From positions 168,501 to 232,500 of the forward strand of contig NGFH01000009.1 in NCBI GenBank assembly GCA_002215675.1: DNA of 64,000 nt, read 5' to 3'. Of the stretch, positions 60,776 through 64,000 are shown in pieces. The position numbers and the translations under genes are program-made. Within the stretch, counting starts at the first letter, position 1. Every line of letters starts with the position of its first letter. Origin of the DNA: Bacteroidetes bacterium 2013_40CM_41_45. GTDB lineage: Bacteria > Bacteroidota > Bacteroidia > AKYH767-A > 2013-40CM-41-45. The notes under the pieces were generated by a model. The model ran no database searches. It was not told the DNA's origin and saw only the letters and a list, made by a program, of their open reading frames with translations.

Positions 60776-60981
60776 TGGATTAAATTTTAAATGTTCAATG
60801 TAATTTTTCCAGCAACAACAGTGCCGTGCTTGTCAATAAATGCCTATTCAAAATGTCTATAAATCCTTAAATTGTCTGATTTGCTGTTTGGAAATTATTA
60901 TTGGTAAGACGGGCTGCCTCCCTGCTCCAAACTCAAGGCTCCTTGCTTTATGAACAAGTGTTAATAAAAAATTTTAAAATA

Positions 60982-61012
60982 TTTGTAGGAATGAAGTAAA
61001 AGACTACTTTTG
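60982..61012 (+). promoter_or_regulatory. rRNA operon promoter P1
   Basis: TTTG (60982-60985), 19 bases, then TACTTTTG (61005-61012): an exact match to the Bacteroidota -33/-7 consensus. Confidence 0.82.
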
Positions 61013-61070
61013 CCATCCCGCTGAAAATTCTGTCTCAGGAAGATTCAGTAAATAAAAAGTTTAATAGTTC

Positions 61071-61100
61071 TTGTGAGTGACGAAAGAGATACTACTTTTG
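61071..61100 (+). promoter_or_regulatory. rRNA operon promoter P2
   Basis: CTTG (TTG 61071-61073), 19 bases, then TACTTTTG (61093-61100). The -7 octamer is identical to that of P1, and the two are 88 bases apart. Confidence 0.8.
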
Positions 61101-61297
61101 CGCTCCGTTTTTTTGAAATTTACCAAAGGCAGCAATGTCGTTGTTAATATAAAATCTTACTGATTTTGAATCAAAAGTTCACAATCAGCGTACGTTCTTT
61201 GAAGATTTGGAAGGAAATAACAAGCCCTTTCCTTTGAATATTTTATTCAAAACGAAAGAGATAACGAATCTAGAGCCAAATAAACAAACTAAACTTA

Positions 61298-62820
<1,523 letters not shown>

Positions 62821-62948
62821 CTGGAGAGATTCTGTTATGAAGTTATATTTTAATTTCCAGCTTGTTATTTCCTCCTTCTTCTTCAATTTTATTAAATTAC
62901 CCAAACGAGCCAATCAGTGGCCCTACCCAAAATACGGAGGCGCAGTTG

Positions 62949-63011
62949 GCAGCAAGCAGTAAGCAGTAGCAGTAACAGCAAAACTGTAAACTGTAAAACT
63001 GTAAACTGTAA
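62949..63011. repeat. Two heptamer clusters in the 16S-tRNA-Ile spacer
   Basis: Three units of type GCAGYAR (62949-62969) are followed, after a degenerate stretch, by four ACTGTAA units (62983-63011), with one extra A between the second and third. They end four bases before the tRNA-Ile gene. Confidence 0.8.
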
Positions 63012-63015
63012 ACAC

Positions 63016-63090
63016 AGTCCCGTAGCTCAGCCTGGTTAGAGCACTACACTGATAATGTAGGGGTCAGCAGTTCAACTCTGCTCGGGACTA
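63016..63090 (+). tRNA. tRNA-Ile (GAT)
   Basis: The cloverleaf folds with acceptor AGTCCCG/CGGGACT, D-arm GCTC/GAGC, anticodon arm CTACA-CTGATAA-TGTAG (anticodon GAT) and T-arm AGCAG/CTGCT with loop TTCAACT. CCA is not encoded. The position inside the rRNA operon is canonical. Confidence 0.96.
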
Positions 63091-63098
63091 CAGGCGAA

Positions 63099-63152
63099 GG
63101 TTATGAGTTATAGGTTATACGGATTATTCCAAATGACCAATAACCAATGACC
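63099..63152. repeat. Two heptamer clusters between tRNA-Ile and tRNA-Ala
   Basis: Three units of type GGTTATR and one weaker (63099-63126) are followed by three of type AATRACC (63132-63152). The two words are roughly inverse to each other (GGTTATT reads AATAACC on the other strand). Confidence 0.8.
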
Positions 63153-63161
63153 ATCAAGTTT

Positions 63162-63235
63162 GGGGGTATAGCTCAGCTGGCTAGAGCATCTGCCTTGCAC
63201 GCAGAGGGTCATCGGTTCGAATCCGTTTACCTCCA
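63162..63235 (+). tRNA. tRNA-Ala (TGC)
   Basis: Acceptor GGGGGTA pairs with TACCTCC and includes the G3-T70 wobble that alanyl-tRNA synthetase reads. The anticodon arm is TCTGC-CTTGCAC-GCAGA (anticodon TGC). The T-arm is ATCGG/CCGTT with loop TTCGAAT and has a T50-T64 mismatch. CCA is not encoded. Confidence 0.95.
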
Positions 63236-63344
63236 CAAAATCAGTCTAACCACTGATTATTAAGTTCTTTGACGTACTGTATGAAAGAAAACATATTAAG
63301 TAAGTAATAAGTAAATTAAAAGTACGAATTTTTATTTCGGAAAA

Positions 63345-64000
<656 letters not shown>

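Larger units (their letters stand above)
60776..61297. other. Non-coding gap: rRNA operon promoters and leader
   Basis: No gene is seen in these 522 bases. The left part is the 5' region of the OmpA gene. From 60982 the segment holds two tandem promoters and a leader of about 190-280 bases with the antitermination-like word CGTTCTTTGA at about 61192-61201. A similar GTTCTTTGA precedes 23S at 63263-63271, which suggests boxA-type elements. Confidence 0.6.

Noticed and set aside
62949..63011. Short tandem units in the rRNA spacer as a mini-CRISPR or phase-variable promoter
   Set aside because: Units are only seven bases with no spacers, and no promoter elements lie next to them.

Overview
The window is chromosomal DNA from a member of the Bacteroidota. 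Five lines of evidence agree. The 16S rRNA gene (61298-62820) has Bacteroidota-like ends. Several promoters fit the TTTG / 19 bp / TAnnTTTG pattern of that phylum. Five proteins carry C-terminal type IX secretion (T9SS) sorting domains, four of type A and one of type B. The CDS set includes families largely confined to the phylum (DUF4834, DUF6427-like, YfhO, paired DUF1501/DUF1800, the 31-residue AURKAIP1/COX24-type peptide). Coding sequence is moderately AT-rich by eye. I see no transposase, integrase, CRISPR array or prophage module. Most of the window is ordinary core genome with secreted and cell-surface genes mixed in.

Layout. 1-2.8 kb: end of a response regulator and a secreted S74-chaperone/T9SS protein. 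2.8-7.9 kb: a flavin reductase, then a minus-strand set of an LptF/G-type permease and two family-4 glycosyltransferases, then an unrecognised gene. 7.9-15 kb: a START-like protein, a lipoprotein, a beta-barrel, tRNA-Met(CAT), a PAP2 phosphatase, a giant PKD/SprB-repeat T9SS adhesin-like protein and a TonB/TPR protein. 15-19.2 kb: MBL-fold nuclease, bifunctional NAD(P)HX repair enzyme, sodium/solute symporter. 19.2-27.6 kb (minus): cystathionine gamma-synthase-like enzyme, PurQ, a DUF6427-like protein, a radical SAM/SPASM protein, an amino-acid permease and two tandem paralogous membrane proteins. 27.7-37.4 kb (plus): PurL, ComEC, an HU-type protein, a TPR protein, the small AURKAIP1/COX24 peptide, RNase E/G, an SDR and a GT39-like membrane protein. 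37.6-40.9 kb (minus): a DUF1501/DUF1800 pair. 41-54.8 kb: DUF4834-YfhO, an M48 protease, a VWA-like membrane protein, FabG, a barrel, an ABM protein, an LpxD-like acyltransferase, a SpoIIE-type phosphatase, a DUF1801 protein, a T9SS propeller and a QueG-like iron-sulfur protein. 54.9-60.8 kb: MtgA, a membrane protein, a barrel, an SDR, an RCC1-repeat T9SS protein and an OmpA lipoprotein. 61-64 kb: rRNA operon (16S, tRNA-Ile, tRNA-Ala, start of 23S) behind two tandem promoters.

How the genes relate. Envelope biogenesis and secretion dominate: MtgA for peptidoglycan, an LpxD-like acyltransferase and an LptF/G-type permease for lipopolysaccharide, glycosyltransferases and GT39/YfhO-type proteins for surface glycans, and several T9SS cargo proteins. 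PurL and PurQ supply two of the three subunits of FGAM synthase.

The most unusual signal is not a gene. The window is sprinkled with short, degenerate tandem repeats whose period is almost always exactly seven bases. They occur between genes, in both rRNA-operon spacers, and in frame inside at least three protein genes. The heptamer word differs from site to site, and several clusters face each other as inverted pairs. A second family has period eight and folds into long palindromes (three copies). A third is a palindrome built on CCTGCCTG (two copies, one of which encodes LPAGQAG). These are described under repeats and findings.
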